From NCBI GenBank assembly GCA_000482145.1, contig AUXH01000011.1:21632-85631 (forward strand): a DNA stretch of 64,000 bases, read 5' to 3'. The notes beneath the pieces were generated by a model. It did no database searches. It was not told where the DNA came from and saw nothing but the letters and a program-made list of their open reading frames with translations. Position numbers and translations under genes: made by a program. Position 1 is the first letter of the stretch. Each line of letters begins with the position of its first letter. Below are positions 9,825 to 19,266 of this stretch, piece by piece. This DNA comes from Strigomonas culicis (Eukaryota > Euglenozoa > Kinetoplastea > Trypanosomatida > Trypanosomatidae).

Positions 9825-10295
9825 GTGGTAGTCGCACTTCACACCCGTCTGCACTGCACAACGTCAAGCGGAGTTTTGACACGGATCATCGTTATTATTA
9901 TCACTATTTGCGTGTAGCTTGTATTTCGAGTGCGGCGCTTCATTATATGCTGTGTACTTCACTCCTCGTATGCGCTACATGACATTTACTGTGACTAACT
10001 TCAAACTAAGAGAGCGCGTGGCGCGGTCTTGAAAGAAGCTAAGGCGAACACCTTGTCCATACTTGTCTCATAAATTCAAAATGTTTTTCTCTTGTGTACT
10101 CGCATGCGCCTCTTATTTATTCTGCACGATCTCCGTCCCTTGTTCTTTCCCTCTGCTCCTCTGCTTGCCATTTTTCTTATCTGGACGCGCATCTCAGTGA
10201 ATACTTGAGCATTGCGGGACTCGCTGTGAGCTATTGTCTGCAGAGGAAACACGGGCTGTGATTGCACTTCATCATTTTGTTTTAGTTTTGCCCAC
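9825..10295 (+). other. Spacer with pyrimidine tracts and splice acceptors
   Basis: AT-rich at first, then pyrimidine-rich at about 10088-10185. Candidate acceptors are the AG at 10196-10197 and a closer one at 10284-10285 (ATTTTGTTTTAG), 10 nt before the ATG at 10296. No gene seen. Confidence 0.45.
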
Positions 10296-11561
10296 ATGCA
10301 GCCGTACAGGCGAGAGCCTTCACCGCCGTACGCATCCCCGGACTGGTCGCTGGACGACGAACGGCCACGCACCGCCTCGCCGCCGGAGGGGGAGGCGGTG
10401 CGGGCGCGGCGCCGCCGCCGCAGCTCGTCGCCGCGCAGGAGCCGTAGCAGAAGTGAGGGGAGCAGCAGCAGCGAGACGAGGCGCCACCGCCACCGACACC
10501 ACCACCGTCACCACCACCACGGGGCGCATAAGCGTGGTGCAGAAGAAACATTGCCGGGGGCCGATTGGGTCTGCGGTGTCTGTAGCAACGTGAACTCGCA
10601 CCAGCGGGACCGCTGCTTCCGCTGCGCGATCCGCTACAGCGAGAGCGCGCAGCGGCCGCCGGCGCGGGAGGTCGTGGTGCAGCGCGTGCCGCCGCCGCAT
10701 GGGGCGGCGGAGGTGCGCGCGCTGCTGGAGGGGCTGCGCGCCACCGCGGACGTCACCATTGTGCGGATCGCAGCGCACCACGGCAACGTGTACGTCGAGC
10801 TGGGGTCCGAGCTGGAGGCGGTGCGGCTGCTTGTCACGTGCCAGTGCACGCTGGCGGTGGGGGGTGCGGCGTGTGCGCTGCGCTTCTCGACGGAGGCCGT
10901 CGCCGCGTCGCACGAGGCGCGGGCGGCGCCGACGGAGGAGATGGCCGCGCGCGCACACCTCCCACCGGCGCTGCACTGGGATGTCTGGCAGCCGCCGACG
11001 TCCTTCGCCTCCGCGGCGGCGGAGCGCAGCTATCTCCAGCGGCTCTCCGACCACTGGCGGTACCTGTCGGTGGCGCAGAAGGGGTACTACGATGAGCGCA
11101 TTCGCCACGTCCTTGCGGAGACGCAGGCGGTGCCGGCCGCAGCAGAGCCGGTTCGCAGCCCCATCACGAAGACAGACAGCCCCACGAAAGCGGAGGCCTC
11201 CGCGCCGCCAGGCACGGCCCACGCGGCGGAAAAGGTGACAACGGGAGGCGCGGCGCCCGGTCCCGGTGGTACGATGAGCCGCCTCAAGCAGCTGCTGGCA
11301 CAGAAGAAGGCGAAGCTGAACCAGTCGGGGCCGGAGACAAAGAAGGAGGACGAAAAGAATGACGCGGCGGCTGCCACGGAGGAGGTGGCGCTGCCCAAGG
11401 ACCGCACCCTGCAGGTACTGTATGGCATGCCGGTGCCCCCCTGCTTAGACCCCAAAGGCGATGTGGGGGGCGTGCGCGAGGCGGTGCAGAAGCCCTTCCT
11501 GCTGAAGGACATCCCAGCTAAAGTAGCGCAGCACATGCTGCTTGGCCTGGATCAGATGTGA
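10296..11561 (+). CDS. SR/His-rich RNA-binding protein with RanBP2-type zinc finger
   Basis: 421 residues. The N-terminus is Arg/Ser-rich (residues 36-62) and runs into a His/Arg tract at 62-75. A RanBP2-type zinc finger follows at residues 91-110: W-x-C-x2-C-x10-C-x2-C with the Asn characteristic of RNA-binding members. Residues about 125-205 have the length and hydrophobic spacing of an RRM-like fold (RVPPPHGAAEVRALLEGL, then a strand NVYVELGSELEAVRLL). A Trp/Tyr-rich block near 228-270 (WDVW ... GYYDERI) loosely recalls the region after the second RRM of RBM5/RBM10. The C-terminus contains a basic KQLLAQKKAKL helix and an acidic stretch. By family knowledge RanBP2 fingers with SR domains bind single-stranded RNA and act in pre-mRNA splicing; here trans-splicing or mRNA binding would be the inferred role. 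The RBM5/10 comparison is tentative. Confidence 0.75.
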   Translation: MQPYRREPSPPYASPDWSLDDERPRTASPPEGEAVRARRRRRSSSPRRSRSRSEGSSSSETRRHRHRHHHRHHHHGAHKRGAEETLPGADWVCGVCSNVNSHQRDRCFRCAIRYSESAQRPPAREVVVQRVPPPHGAAEVRALLEGLRATADVTIVRIAAHHGNVYVELGSELEAVRLLVTCQCTLAVGGAACALRFSTEAVAASHEARAAPTEEMAARAHLPPALHWDVWQPPTSFASAAAERSYLQRLSDHWRYLSVAQKGYYDERIRHVLAETQAVPAAAEPVRSPITKTDSPTKAEASAPPGTAHAAEKVTTGGAAPGPGGTMSRLKQLLAQKKAKLNQSGPETKKEDEKNDAAAATEEVALPKDRTLQVLYGMPVPPCLDPKGDVGGVREAVQKPFLLKDIPAKVAQHMLLGLDQM

Positions 11562-11992
11562 TTCTTTTTTTCCTTTTTTTTTTTTTCGCTGTCCACTGTA
11601 CCATATCAGTATCGATATCTACTCCTGTTTAGTATTCGTGTGCATCCGGTTGTTATGAAAATGAAGAAGAGAAGTGTGTATATATGTATATATGTTACAG
11701 CTGCGCAGCTGACCATAGCCCCCTTGAAGGAGCTCCGAGTTAGCTTCTTCGTGCGTATGTAATTGGTTTCTCTTTCTTCTCACCTCTCTGATTCTTCACT
11801 CGCGCTGCTTTCTGCATGCTCGCGTGCCGCCGTGTTGTTAGCCCACTAGCTTAACGTGTTGTGGTTTTGTGTGTCTTTCTGTGTGTCTCTACACGCGGCA
11901 GCATCCGTTTAATTACCTCTTTTTGTGCTGACCTTCGGTACGTTTATTGATACATCTAACGTTTCGGTCTTCTTCGTAGAGCTACCGATCCC
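11562..11992 (+). other. Spacer with poly-T and splice acceptor
   Basis: Starts with a T-run (about 11565-11587), contains alternating TATATG near 11680, then a pyrimidine-rich part at 11767-11815. The likely acceptor is AG at 11978-11979 (GGTCTTCTTCGTAG), 13 nt before the ATG at 11993. No gene seen. Confidence 0.4.
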
Positions 11993-12412
11993 ATGTCATC
12001 ATCCAGGCGAAACCGCGTTGCGTGGGATGAAGATAATTTGGCGGAGAATGAGGAGTACCGGCGGACGCATCCGGTTACGATGCACATTGACGAGCCCAAA
12101 ACGCCCTTTATTCACGTCGATGATGATGTAGAGGAAGATGTAGAGGAGCGGAGCCACTGCTACTGGGACGCGGACATCAACGCCTACGCCAAGGAGGTGA
12201 AGGATCGCGTGCTGCACGACACGACGGACGCACCCAAGGCGCCCGTCCGCAAGGGGAGGCCCATGCTCGCGGATGGCACGGTCACCGGTGACCTTGAGCG
12301 AGATAAGCACGACCGCGACTTCAAGAAAATGCGACGCGCGGTGTACGCCGACGAAGGAAAGAAATTCAAGAATCTATTATCAAAGGGTAATGCAGACGTG
12401 GAGGATAACTAG
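11993..12412 (+). CDS. Protein phosphatase inhibitor 2 (IPP-2) family protein
   Basis: 139-residue acidic, probably intrinsically disordered protein. Three spaced motifs match inhibitor-2, the regulator of protein phosphatase 1: a basic-Trp motif RVAWDEDNLAEN at residues 8-19 (family K-x-x-K/R-W-D-E-x-N-I), IDEPKTPF at about 32-39 (family IDEPxTPY/F, containing the Thr phosphorylated by GSK3 in other eukaryotes), and RRAVYADEGKKFKNLL near 115-130 (family HYNEGLNIK segment that covers the PP1 active site). The length is shorter than human inhibitor-2 (about 205 residues), as is usual in protists. The order of motifs makes the assignment fairly secure although overall identity looks low. Confidence 0.75.
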   Translation: MSSSRRNRVAWDEDNLAENEEYRRTHPVTMHIDEPKTPFIHVDDDVEEDVEERSHCYWDADINAYAKEVKDRVLHDTTDAPKAPVRKGRPMLADGTVTGDLERDKHDRDFKKMRRAVYADEGKKFKNLLSKGNADVEDN

Positions 12413-13091
12413 CGGTCATGCACGCAGAATCCACTGTGCGTTCAAAACCAGGACGGCACTAGCGATGAACTGCCCATGCAGCTTCATCGGGTCGGATGTA
12501 TAGTTCAGATTCAATGCTGATACTACGCATCAGGAGGAAAGACAAACGAGAAAAAAAGCTAAAAAGATAATAATAATCGAAGGAATGCTGATGACAAAAA
12601 AACGTGTATACATATTATGTACGGTGTGCTATTGTACAACAGATTGAACAACTCAAAATTCCGTAATCACTCGTTCATTATCCATACTTTTTTTCTGCAA
12701 CGAAAGATCTCAAAAACAAAAAAAAAGATTTCATTTGGTGTGTATGCTGGCTGTTTTCTTCACTCATCGTATTAACACTTTTTTTTTTGGTTATTTTGCG
12801 TGTGTGCGTACGTGTATGTGCCTTGCTAAATGATTTTTTTTTTCGTTATGATTATATATACATCCTACAGAAATATATGTCTTCTAAACCCTTCACCTTT
12901 ATGCATATATATCATTATGATTATTTAATTACTCAAAGCGGAAGAGATTATCTTTCGTGTACATCTTGTATGCGCGTCCTATGCCTCATTACACCTTTCT
13001 TCATCTTCATGCTTCTTTGTCTTGTAAGGAATCTGTTTGTCTCCCTTTATTATTAGTGCTTCTTATTATCGTTTTTTTTTCCAAAACTATC
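12413..13091 (+). other. AT-rich spacer with splice acceptors
   Basis: 679 bases of AT-rich DNA with several A- and T-runs (12540-12730) and ATATAT segments (12850-12920). A pyrimidine-rich part (about 12988-13080) contains AG at 13027-13028 and 13055-13056; the latter would leave a 35-nt 5' UTR before the ATG at 13092. Short open frames inside are AT-driven and not convincing. Confidence 0.4.
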
Positions 13092-14657
13092 ATGCGTGGC
13101 AGGAGGACGCTCTTGTCCTTAGGCCTCTATGCGCTGTGCATCAGCCTGTGCCACACACTCTACCTAGCCTTCTGTGTGGATTACCTGCTGCGCAAACAGA
13201 TTCCCTTTAGTCTTTCGGCGGGAGACGTAGCGGTGGACAACGTGACGGCGCCCCTGGCAGGCCAGACGAACGGCACGGGGCGCATTGTAGATTACACGGG
13301 TGAGGGGGCGGGCTTAGGTACGTCCGCCGCCCCCCTGCTCTCGCGCGTCTTGGTCTCGCTGCTCGTGTGCCAGCTGCTGCTGGCGGTGTGGCAGCTCCTG
13401 CGCGCGAGTGGCGTGGTGTGGACCATGAGCGACCTCCGCGTCAGCGCCGCGGCGCCGCGGCTGGAGAGGTACGGCCCGCTGTGGGCCCTCTGCTTCCTCC
13501 TCCTGTGGCTCCCGGCGCTGCCGTATGCCCTTCTCTGCGTCGTCTTCACTCTGTTGGTGGCAGCCTACGAGTTTTTCTTCTCCTACTGTGTTTCATCTTT
13601 TCAAACGCTTTGGTCGGAGGCCGCGTTTAGCGCCGCGGAGAAGAAGCGCAGCGGCACCGTCATGCTGGTGGTGCAGTGCCTGGGCAGCGTCGGTGCGGGC
13701 CTCGGCTCCCTCCTGTACGAGGGCGGCAGCGAGCACGGGGCGGAGGACATGTTGCCGTATCGTATCTTCTGCGTGGCCACGGCTGTTTTAGTGTCCGCGT
13801 GCTTCTTCGTCGTGCGACTGCCGAAGGAGCCACAGCCTCTTTCGCGCGACGGCGGCGCGTCGCCGCTGGCCAACGCTCCCTCCTTTTGGCGCTTTGTGCA
13901 CCAGACGATGGCGCGGCCCTCGATGCGGTGCGTCTCCATAGTGTTCGCGATACAGGAGTGCAGCTCTACCTTTGCAACGACTTTCTTCAGTCTTTTTCTC
14001 GCGGTGGTCACGGCAGATTTGCTCTCGTACCCAGTGCGGGCGGCAGTGCTGTTCCTCTCGTTTCTCTTGCCGCACCTCCTCGTCGGACTTGACCCACATG
14101 TTCTCTTTTTCTTCCAAGCAAAAAAAGTCATCCTCGTGTGCCTGCTGCTGCGCATATTGGTGAGCGTTGCCATGCTGCTCCTGTCAGTGCTGATGCGTGG
14201 CGGGCTGCTGCCGGCTCCGCTGTACGTGTCCGCCTTCGCCGCCTTGTTGCTCGCGAACCGTGTGCTGACCGAAGTGGTGAATGCACTGAAGAACGAAATA
14301 CTGAACGATCTCGCTGACGAGGATATGGTGGTGTTCGGCCGTGGCACCTCTACGATTGACGCGCTTCGCTCTCTCATGTCCGGCATCGCCAACACATGCC
14401 GGCCGCTGACACTGGCCCTCACCTTTGCGTTTCTCTCTTCGTATGACATCCTCTCTCGTCATTCCTTCTCGGAGCAAAAGGTGTCAGACGAGTGCCGCGT
14501 CGGCATCGTGCGCCTGGTGGGCTACTGCGCAGCGGTGTCCTCCGCGTGCGCGGCAGGTGTGTGGTGGTACATGTATCCGCTGGAGGGGAAGTACCTGCAG
14601 TTTATTTCCTCCGCGATCAAGAAACGGACGGATACGCAGAACGCAAACAGTGTGTGA
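13092..14657 (+). CDS. Polytopic membrane protein, possibly transporter-like
   Basis: 521 residues beginning MRGRRTLLSLGLYALCISLC. The earlier in-frame start at 12957 lies upstream of the probable acceptors and is not used here. About 10-12 hydrophobic segments alternate with short charged loops. The first is at residues 7-27, a cluster at 85-185 and further segments to about 500. A Gly-rich transmembrane stretch (VVQCLGSVGAGLGSLLYEGG, near residue 195) and a basic loop before it (EKKRSGTV) recall the inter-helix loops of major-facilitator-type carriers. A substrate cannot be inferred. An N-glycosylation sequon-rich loop (NVTAPLAGQTNGT) lies after the first helix. Confidence 0.7.
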   Translation: MRGRRTLLSLGLYALCISLCHTLYLAFCVDYLLRKQIPFSLSAGDVAVDNVTAPLAGQTNGTGRIVDYTGEGAGLGTSAAPLLSRVLVSLLVCQLLLAVWQLLRASGVVWTMSDLRVSAAAPRLERYGPLWALCFLLLWLPALPYALLCVVFTLLVAAYEFFFSYCVSSFQTLWSEAAFSAAEKKRSGTVMLVVQCLGSVGAGLGSLLYEGGSEHGAEDMLPYRIFCVATAVLVSACFFVVRLPKEPQPLSRDGGASPLANAPSFWRFVHQTMARPSMRCVSIVFAIQECSSTFATTFFSLFLAVVTADLLSYPVRAAVLFLSFLLPHLLVGLDPHVLFFFQAKKVILVCLLLRILVSVAMLLLSVLMRGGLLPAPLYVSAFAALLLANRVLTEVVNALKNEILNDLADEDMVVFGRGTSTIDALRSLMSGIANTCRPLTLALTFAFLSSYDILSRHSFSEQKVSDECRVGIVRLVGYCAAVSSACAAGVWWYMYPLEGKYLQFISSAIKKRTDTQNANSV

Positions 14658-15016
14658 TACATGATGCTTCCGTATCTTTCTTTCTGTACATTTTTTCCCC
14701 CTTTTTGATGACAACAAATAAAAGTGACATTTCCCCCCGTATCTTCACTCACGGTTGTTGTATATACCCTTTCTTTGTACTGGATCGACACGTAGAACTT
14801 TACGACTCAATCGTGGGAATCATGTCCATTCGCTCTCTCCCTCCCTCTCTCTATCGATCTGTTTCTCTATCTTTTTTTTTTGCATTTTTGAAAAGCAGTG
14901 TAGAAGTTCTTGTTTTCTTTTTAGTTCCGTTGTTGTTCCTCCGTTCTTTTTTTTTCTGTAGATATACCATATACCACCATCTCATCTACCCCCCCCCCTC
15001 CTCTCATCTCGACATA
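14658..15016 (+). other. Spacer with strong polypyrimidine tract and acceptor for IFT70
   Basis: Pyrimidine-rich from about 14830. The tract TTCTTTTTTTTTCTGTAG ends with AG at 14960-14961, 55 nt before the IFT70 ATG. There is no ATG between the acceptor and the chosen start, so the much longer frame opening at 14492 is an artefact of an open spacer. Confidence 0.6.
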
Positions 15017-17062
15017 ATGGCAGCTCGCCCTGTTACCGGCATGCGGCCGCTGACGATGGGGACCGGCATGCGCCCGACCACCACCATGGGCGGTGGCACG
15101 ACGCTCGGTCGCATCCAGACACAGGTGCAGGAGGGCAACCTCACCGCGACGGTGTACGGCTACATTCGCGACCACCAGTACAACGAGGCGGTGGAGATCC
15201 TGACACAGCAGCTGGAGGAGTTCCCCCGGAGCCGCGCGGCGCTCTCTCTCATGGCCTACTGTTACTACATGATGGGCGAGTACGGCGAGTCCGCGAGCAT
15301 GTACGACGAGCTCATCAAGGTGTGCCCCGGCGTGGAGGAGTACCGTGTGTACTACGCGCAGGCGCTCTACAAGGCCGGGGCCTACGCGGAGAGCAGCAAG
15401 CGCTGCGCCATGATCGACTCGGAGCAGTACGTCGTGCGGCTCACGAAGCTGCAGGCGGCCGTGGCCTACGAGCAGGAGGACATCAGCCAGACTAAGGCCT
15501 TTCTGGAGAAGTGCGCCGTCGAGGATCCGGACACGCTCGTCCTGCAGGGCTGCGTGCACTACCAGGAGGGCAGCTACGAGGAGGCGCTGGCGAAGTTCAA
15601 GGAGGCCCAGAACGCCCTCGGGAACAAGATGGATTTGCTCTACAACATTGCTCTGACGTACTACCGCATGCAGCAGTACGGCTCCTCCCTCTCACACGTG
15701 GCGGAGATTATTGACAAGGGCGTGCAGGACCACCCCGAGCTCGGTATCGGGAGCAATACCGAAGGCAACGAGGCACGCTCCGTCGGCAACACGCAGATGC
15801 TGAAGGACTCCGCGCTGATCGAGGCATTTAACTTGAAGGCGGCCATCGACTTCCAAATGAAGAAGACGGCGGAGGCGAAGGAGGCCCTTTCGGACATGCC
15901 GCCGCGCACGGAGGAGGAGCTCGACCCCGTGACGCTGCACAACACGGCGCTCATCAACATGGACGTGGACCCCACGAGTGGCTTCAAGAAGTTCAACTTC
16001 CTGCTGCAGAACCCACCCTTCCCCGCCGAGACGTTCCAGAACCTGCTGCTCTTCTATGCCAAATACCAGTACTACGACCTTGCCGCCGACGTGCTCGCGG
16101 AGAACCCCCATCTCGCCTGGCAGTATCTATCACAGGGCAACCAGTCGCTCTATGACTTCCTCGACGGCCTCATCACGGCGCAGACGTCGCCGGCCGAGGC
16201 GTACCGCAAGTTCGACGTGCTAGGGCAGAAGCACATCGACCAGCTGCGCAAGATCACCAAGAAGATCCAGGACGCGAAGCAGGCCCACGAGAAGGACGCG
16301 GAGCTCGAGGCGGTCCGTGCGTACGACGACGCCCTCGAGGAGTACATCCCCGTGCTGATGGCGCAGGCGAACATCTATTGGGAGATCGACAATTACCCCC
16401 AGGTGGAGAAGCTGTTCCGCCAATCCGCGGACTTCTGCTCGGAGAACGAGATCTGGAAGTTGAACGTGGCGCACGTCTTCTTCATGCAAGAGACCAAGTT
16501 CCGCGAGGCGATTCGCTACTACGTGCCGGTGGTGGAGGCGAATCAGGAGACAATCCTGAACTGCAGTGCCATTGTGCTCGCCAACCTCTGCGTCGCGTAC
16601 ATCATGACCTCGCAGAACGACAAGGCGGAGGACATCATGCGCCGCATCGAAAAGGAGGAGGAAAAGATGACGTACCAGGACCCCGAAAAGCAGCCGCTGC
16701 ACCTGTGCATCGTGAACCTTGTCATCGGCACGCTCTACTGCTCCAAGGGTAATTTTGAGTTCGGTATCTCGCGTATCATTAAGTCGCTGGAGCCGTACCA
16801 CCGCAAGATCATGACGGACACCTGGTTCTACGCGAAACGGTGCTTCCTCGCCCTCGCCATGTACTTAGCGAAGCACATGGTGGTCTTGAAGGACACCACC
16901 TTCGACGAGATACTTGGCTTCTTCGATCAGGCAGACATGTACGGCGAGAAGATCCCGGCGTTTATCCACCCAGACCCGTCGCAGCAGGACACGTCAGCGC
17001 GCAACTCCGTCCGCTGGGAGGCCCGTCAGCTCAAGAATCTGTACTTAAAGTTGCGCGATTGA
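15017..17062 (+). CDS. IFT70: IFT70 (TTC30/DYF-1), IFT-B complex TPR protein
   Basis: 681 residues, close to the about 665 of animal TTC30. A short Met/Gly/Thr-rich N-terminus leads into a TPR solenoid that begins TVYGYIRDHQYNEAVEILTQQL at about residues 43-64 and runs almost to the end. Typical TPR helices are RAALSLMAYCYYMMGEYGESA and LQGCVHYQEGSYEEALAKF. This start and repeat arrangement are characteristic of IFT70/Fleer/DYF-1, known in trypanosomes as PIFTF2, a core IFT-B subunit needed for flagellum assembly. The start is placed at the first ATG after the AG at 14961. Other flagellar genes occur downstream in the same unit (IQCH, WDR34-like, IFT27). Confidence 0.9.
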   Translation: MAARPVTGMRPLTMGTGMRPTTTMGGGTTLGRIQTQVQEGNLTATVYGYIRDHQYNEAVEILTQQLEEFPRSRAALSLMAYCYYMMGEYGESASMYDELIKVCPGVEEYRVYYAQALYKAGAYAESSKRCAMIDSEQYVVRLTKLQAAVAYEQEDISQTKAFLEKCAVEDPDTLVLQGCVHYQEGSYEEALAKFKEAQNALGNKMDLLYNIALTYYRMQQYGSSLSHVAEIIDKGVQDHPELGIGSNTEGNEARSVGNTQMLKDSALIEAFNLKAAIDFQMKKTAEAKEALSDMPPRTEEELDPVTLHNTALINMDVDPTSGFKKFNFLLQNPPFPAETFQNLLLFYAKYQYYDLAADVLAENPHLAWQYLSQGNQSLYDFLDGLITAQTSPAEAYRKFDVLGQKHIDQLRKITKKIQDAKQAHEKDAELEAVRAYDDALEEYIPVLMAQANIYWEIDNYPQVEKLFRQSADFCSENEIWKLNVAHVFFMQETKFREAIRYYVPVVEANQETILNCSAIVLANLCVAYIMTSQNDKAEDIMRRIEKEEEKMTYQDPEKQPLHLCIVNLVIGTLYCSKGNFEFGISRIIKSLEPYHRKIMTDTWFYAKRCFLALAMYLAKHMVVLKDTTFDEILGFFDQADMYGEKIPAFIHPDPSQQDTSARNSVRWEARQLKNLYLKLRD

Positions 17063-17722
17063 GGTAAGGCTACTCATGAGAAGAAAGAAAGACATCCATT
17101 CGGTTTGTTGTTGTGGCTGTAGAGATTAACGCCCTTCTCGTTTCTTTCCTTCTTTCCACTTTTCGTACACTGATTTGAATAGACATCTTTGTTATCTATA
17201 ATGTATTCTTGTTTTTCTTCTAAATCTTCTGACATGATGTTTGCATCTGTCGGAGAAGCTTGTTGTTCTGTATGTATGTATGTAGATATGCAAAGCTTTT
17301 TTGTTTTGTTCTCTTTCCTGGAAAAAAAAAAGGAGGGTCATAAAAAAGAAACGAAAGTGAAAAAGAAAAAAAGAGTGTTGAGTCATGAACGCGGTGCTGT
17401 AGAGTTGATCACTCTCAAATGAGCTTTCTTCTTTCTTTATTATGGAGATTCTACTTCCATTACAAACACATACCAGTGAACCCCATGTACAGATATCTTT
17501 TGTGGATATCTGATGACAGCTTAGGTGGCAAATTCATCGCTGTGTAGTGCAGATTTTAGTTGACGACATATTCCTTCCTTTTCTTGTTCTTTTCTTTTTT
17601 TCCCCCTTTTTTTGTTGTTGTTGATAGCTTACGTTTTCGCAGAACCGATTCATTTAGAGAGGAAAGTGCACCGATTTCTAACTAACTTAAACCAAACTTA
17701 AACCAGCTTACAAGGGCGGAGG
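17063..17722 (+). other. AT-rich spacer with acceptor for RPB3
   Basis: Contains A/T runs, a TATG-type short repeat (17268-17284) and a polypyrimidine tract at about 17568-17632. ACGTTTTCGCAG ends with AG at 17641-17642, 80 nt before the RPB3 ATG. No gene seen. Confidence 0.5.
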
Positions 17723-18739
17723 ATGAAGGTGAAGATTGTAGACTGTCAACGTAAGACGCACATGGCGGGGGAGACACTGGAGTTTCAACTTAGCGGCGTA
17801 GATAATTCTTTTGCGAACGGGCTACGCCGGGTGATGCTAGCGGAGATTCCAACACTCGGCATCGAGGCCGTCACAATCTCGCAGAACACGTCCGTGCTCG
17901 CGGACGAAATGATTGCGCACCGCTTAGGTCTCGTGCCCCTCTTCTCCATGAAGGCGCGCCGTCTCAACTACGCGCGGGACTGCCCGTGCCAGGGCGTCGG
18001 CTGCGAGATGTGCGAGATCAAGGGCGAGCTGCACGCCGAGTGCCCCGCCAACGAACACAGTGTGCAGGTGTTTGTCAACGAGTCCCTCGTCATCGACGAC
18101 CCGGAGGTGTACCCTGTCAGCTCCGAGGACCGCGGCATCTGGCTGGTCACGCTCGCGCGGTCGCAGAAGTTGAGTCTACGCATTGTGATCCGCAAGAACA
18201 TCGCCAAGGTGCATGCGAAGTTTATGCCCGTCGCCACCGTCGCGATGCGCTACGCGACCGACATTGTGCTCAACCCTGAGGGCTTCGCCAAGCTGGATGC
18301 GGACAAGTGCACCAAATGGGTGGAGCGCTGCCCGTGCGGCGTGTTCGGCTACGACAGCAACACGCACCAGGTGACAGTGCGGGACGCGGCGGCGTGCATC
18401 TTCTGCCGCGAGTGCGTCTCGACCGAACCCCCGTTCAACAACCTGCCGGAGCCCCTTGTGTTTGTGTACCGCAAGAAGAGCAAGGATGACAACTACGAGT
18501 TCACTTTTGTTGTGGAGTCCACCGGTGTGCTCCCCGTCATGCAGATCATGTACGACGCGATCAAGGTGCTGCGCGACAAGCTGCAGCGACTGAGCACTGG
18601 CCTGTCGGAAGACCCGAATGCGGGTGATAGAATACAGACGCGTCCTATTGGTGGCGCGCCGACCGCGCCGGTGGTGCCAAACGAAGATGGCATCACGCGA
18701 GATGGAGTGGAGGATAACTTGGCCTTTGTGATGAGTTAA
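17723..18739 (+). CDS. RPB3: RNA polymerase II subunit RPB3
   Basis: 338 residues (yeast Rpb3 318). RPB3 pairs with RPB11 as the alpha-like assembly platform of RNA polymerase II. The N-terminal dimerisation fold is evident (FQLSGVDNSFANGLRRVMLAEIPT, residues 21-44, the alpha-subunit motif NxLRRxxLxxIP). A zinc site C87-x-C89-x4-C94-x2-C97 in RDCPCQGVGCEMC matches the Rpb3 pattern. A second cysteine group near residues 217-234 (CPCGVFGYD ... CIFCREC) corresponds to the region after the insert domain. RPC40/RPAC1, the pol I/III paralogue, is the main alternative; the RDCxC-x4-CxxC block favours RPB3. The last 50 residues are low complexity. Confidence 0.88.
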   Translation: MKVKIVDCQRKTHMAGETLEFQLSGVDNSFANGLRRVMLAEIPTLGIEAVTISQNTSVLADEMIAHRLGLVPLFSMKARRLNYARDCPCQGVGCEMCEIKGELHAECPANEHSVQVFVNESLVIDDPEVYPVSSEDRGIWLVTLARSQKLSLRIVIRKNIAKVHAKFMPVATVAMRYATDIVLNPEGFAKLDADKCTKWVERCPCGVFGYDSNTHQVTVRDAAACIFCRECVSTEPPFNNLPEPLVFVYRKKSKDDNYEFTFVVESTGVLPVMQIMYDAIKVLRDKLQRLSTGLSEDPNAGDRIQTRPIGGAPTAPVVPNEDGITRDGVEDNLAFVMS

Positions 18740-19266
18740 TCAGCGATGTGCACGATTTTTTTATTTGTTCTCCCTTTCAGTGTTTGTATGCTAGCTATGT
18801 TCATCATGCTGACGCTCTCTATCTGCACACAGATACACACGATGCAGGCAGGTGGAGATAGACAATACCAAGAGAAGATGTGTATATGCTTCTTTTAATA
18901 TATTGTATAGACAATGCAAAAAGAGTGCGTGCTGAACGACAAGTTAACATGTTCTGCATGTTCGTTGTTAATAATTTAAAGACCTACTATGATGATAAAA
19001 AAAGAAAAAGAAATACACTTATAGTTAAAGCATTTTATTGCTTGCGCCTGTAGCGATACTTGTACGATGGACAATTATTCACGCAAAGTGTCCACAGTTG
19101 TGTGTTCATTAGAACTGCTGCTCAGCCTCTTCCCATGTTCTTCTCACACGCTCTCCTCCTTTCTCTCTCTCTGTGTCTTTTTTCTAAAATTCTCTACACT
19201 TTTTTTTTGTTTGTTTGCACCACTTGTGTGAATTTCAATCTACTTGCAGAATTAGTAGAACGACCG
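18740..19266 (+). other. Spacer with acceptor for the IQCH gene
   Basis: AT-rich 3' UTR-like DNA, then a pyrimidine-rich tract at about 19137-19215 and the sequence CTACTTGCAG with AG at 19248-19249, 17 nt before the ATG at 19267. The frame is open upstream to 19060 but that part lies before the acceptor. Confidence 0.55.

Noticed and set aside
14492..15016. N-terminal extension of IFT70 in the open frame
   Set aside because: Lies before the polypyrimidine tract and AG at 14961 and overlaps the upstream membrane-protein gene; IFT70 homology starts only after 15017.
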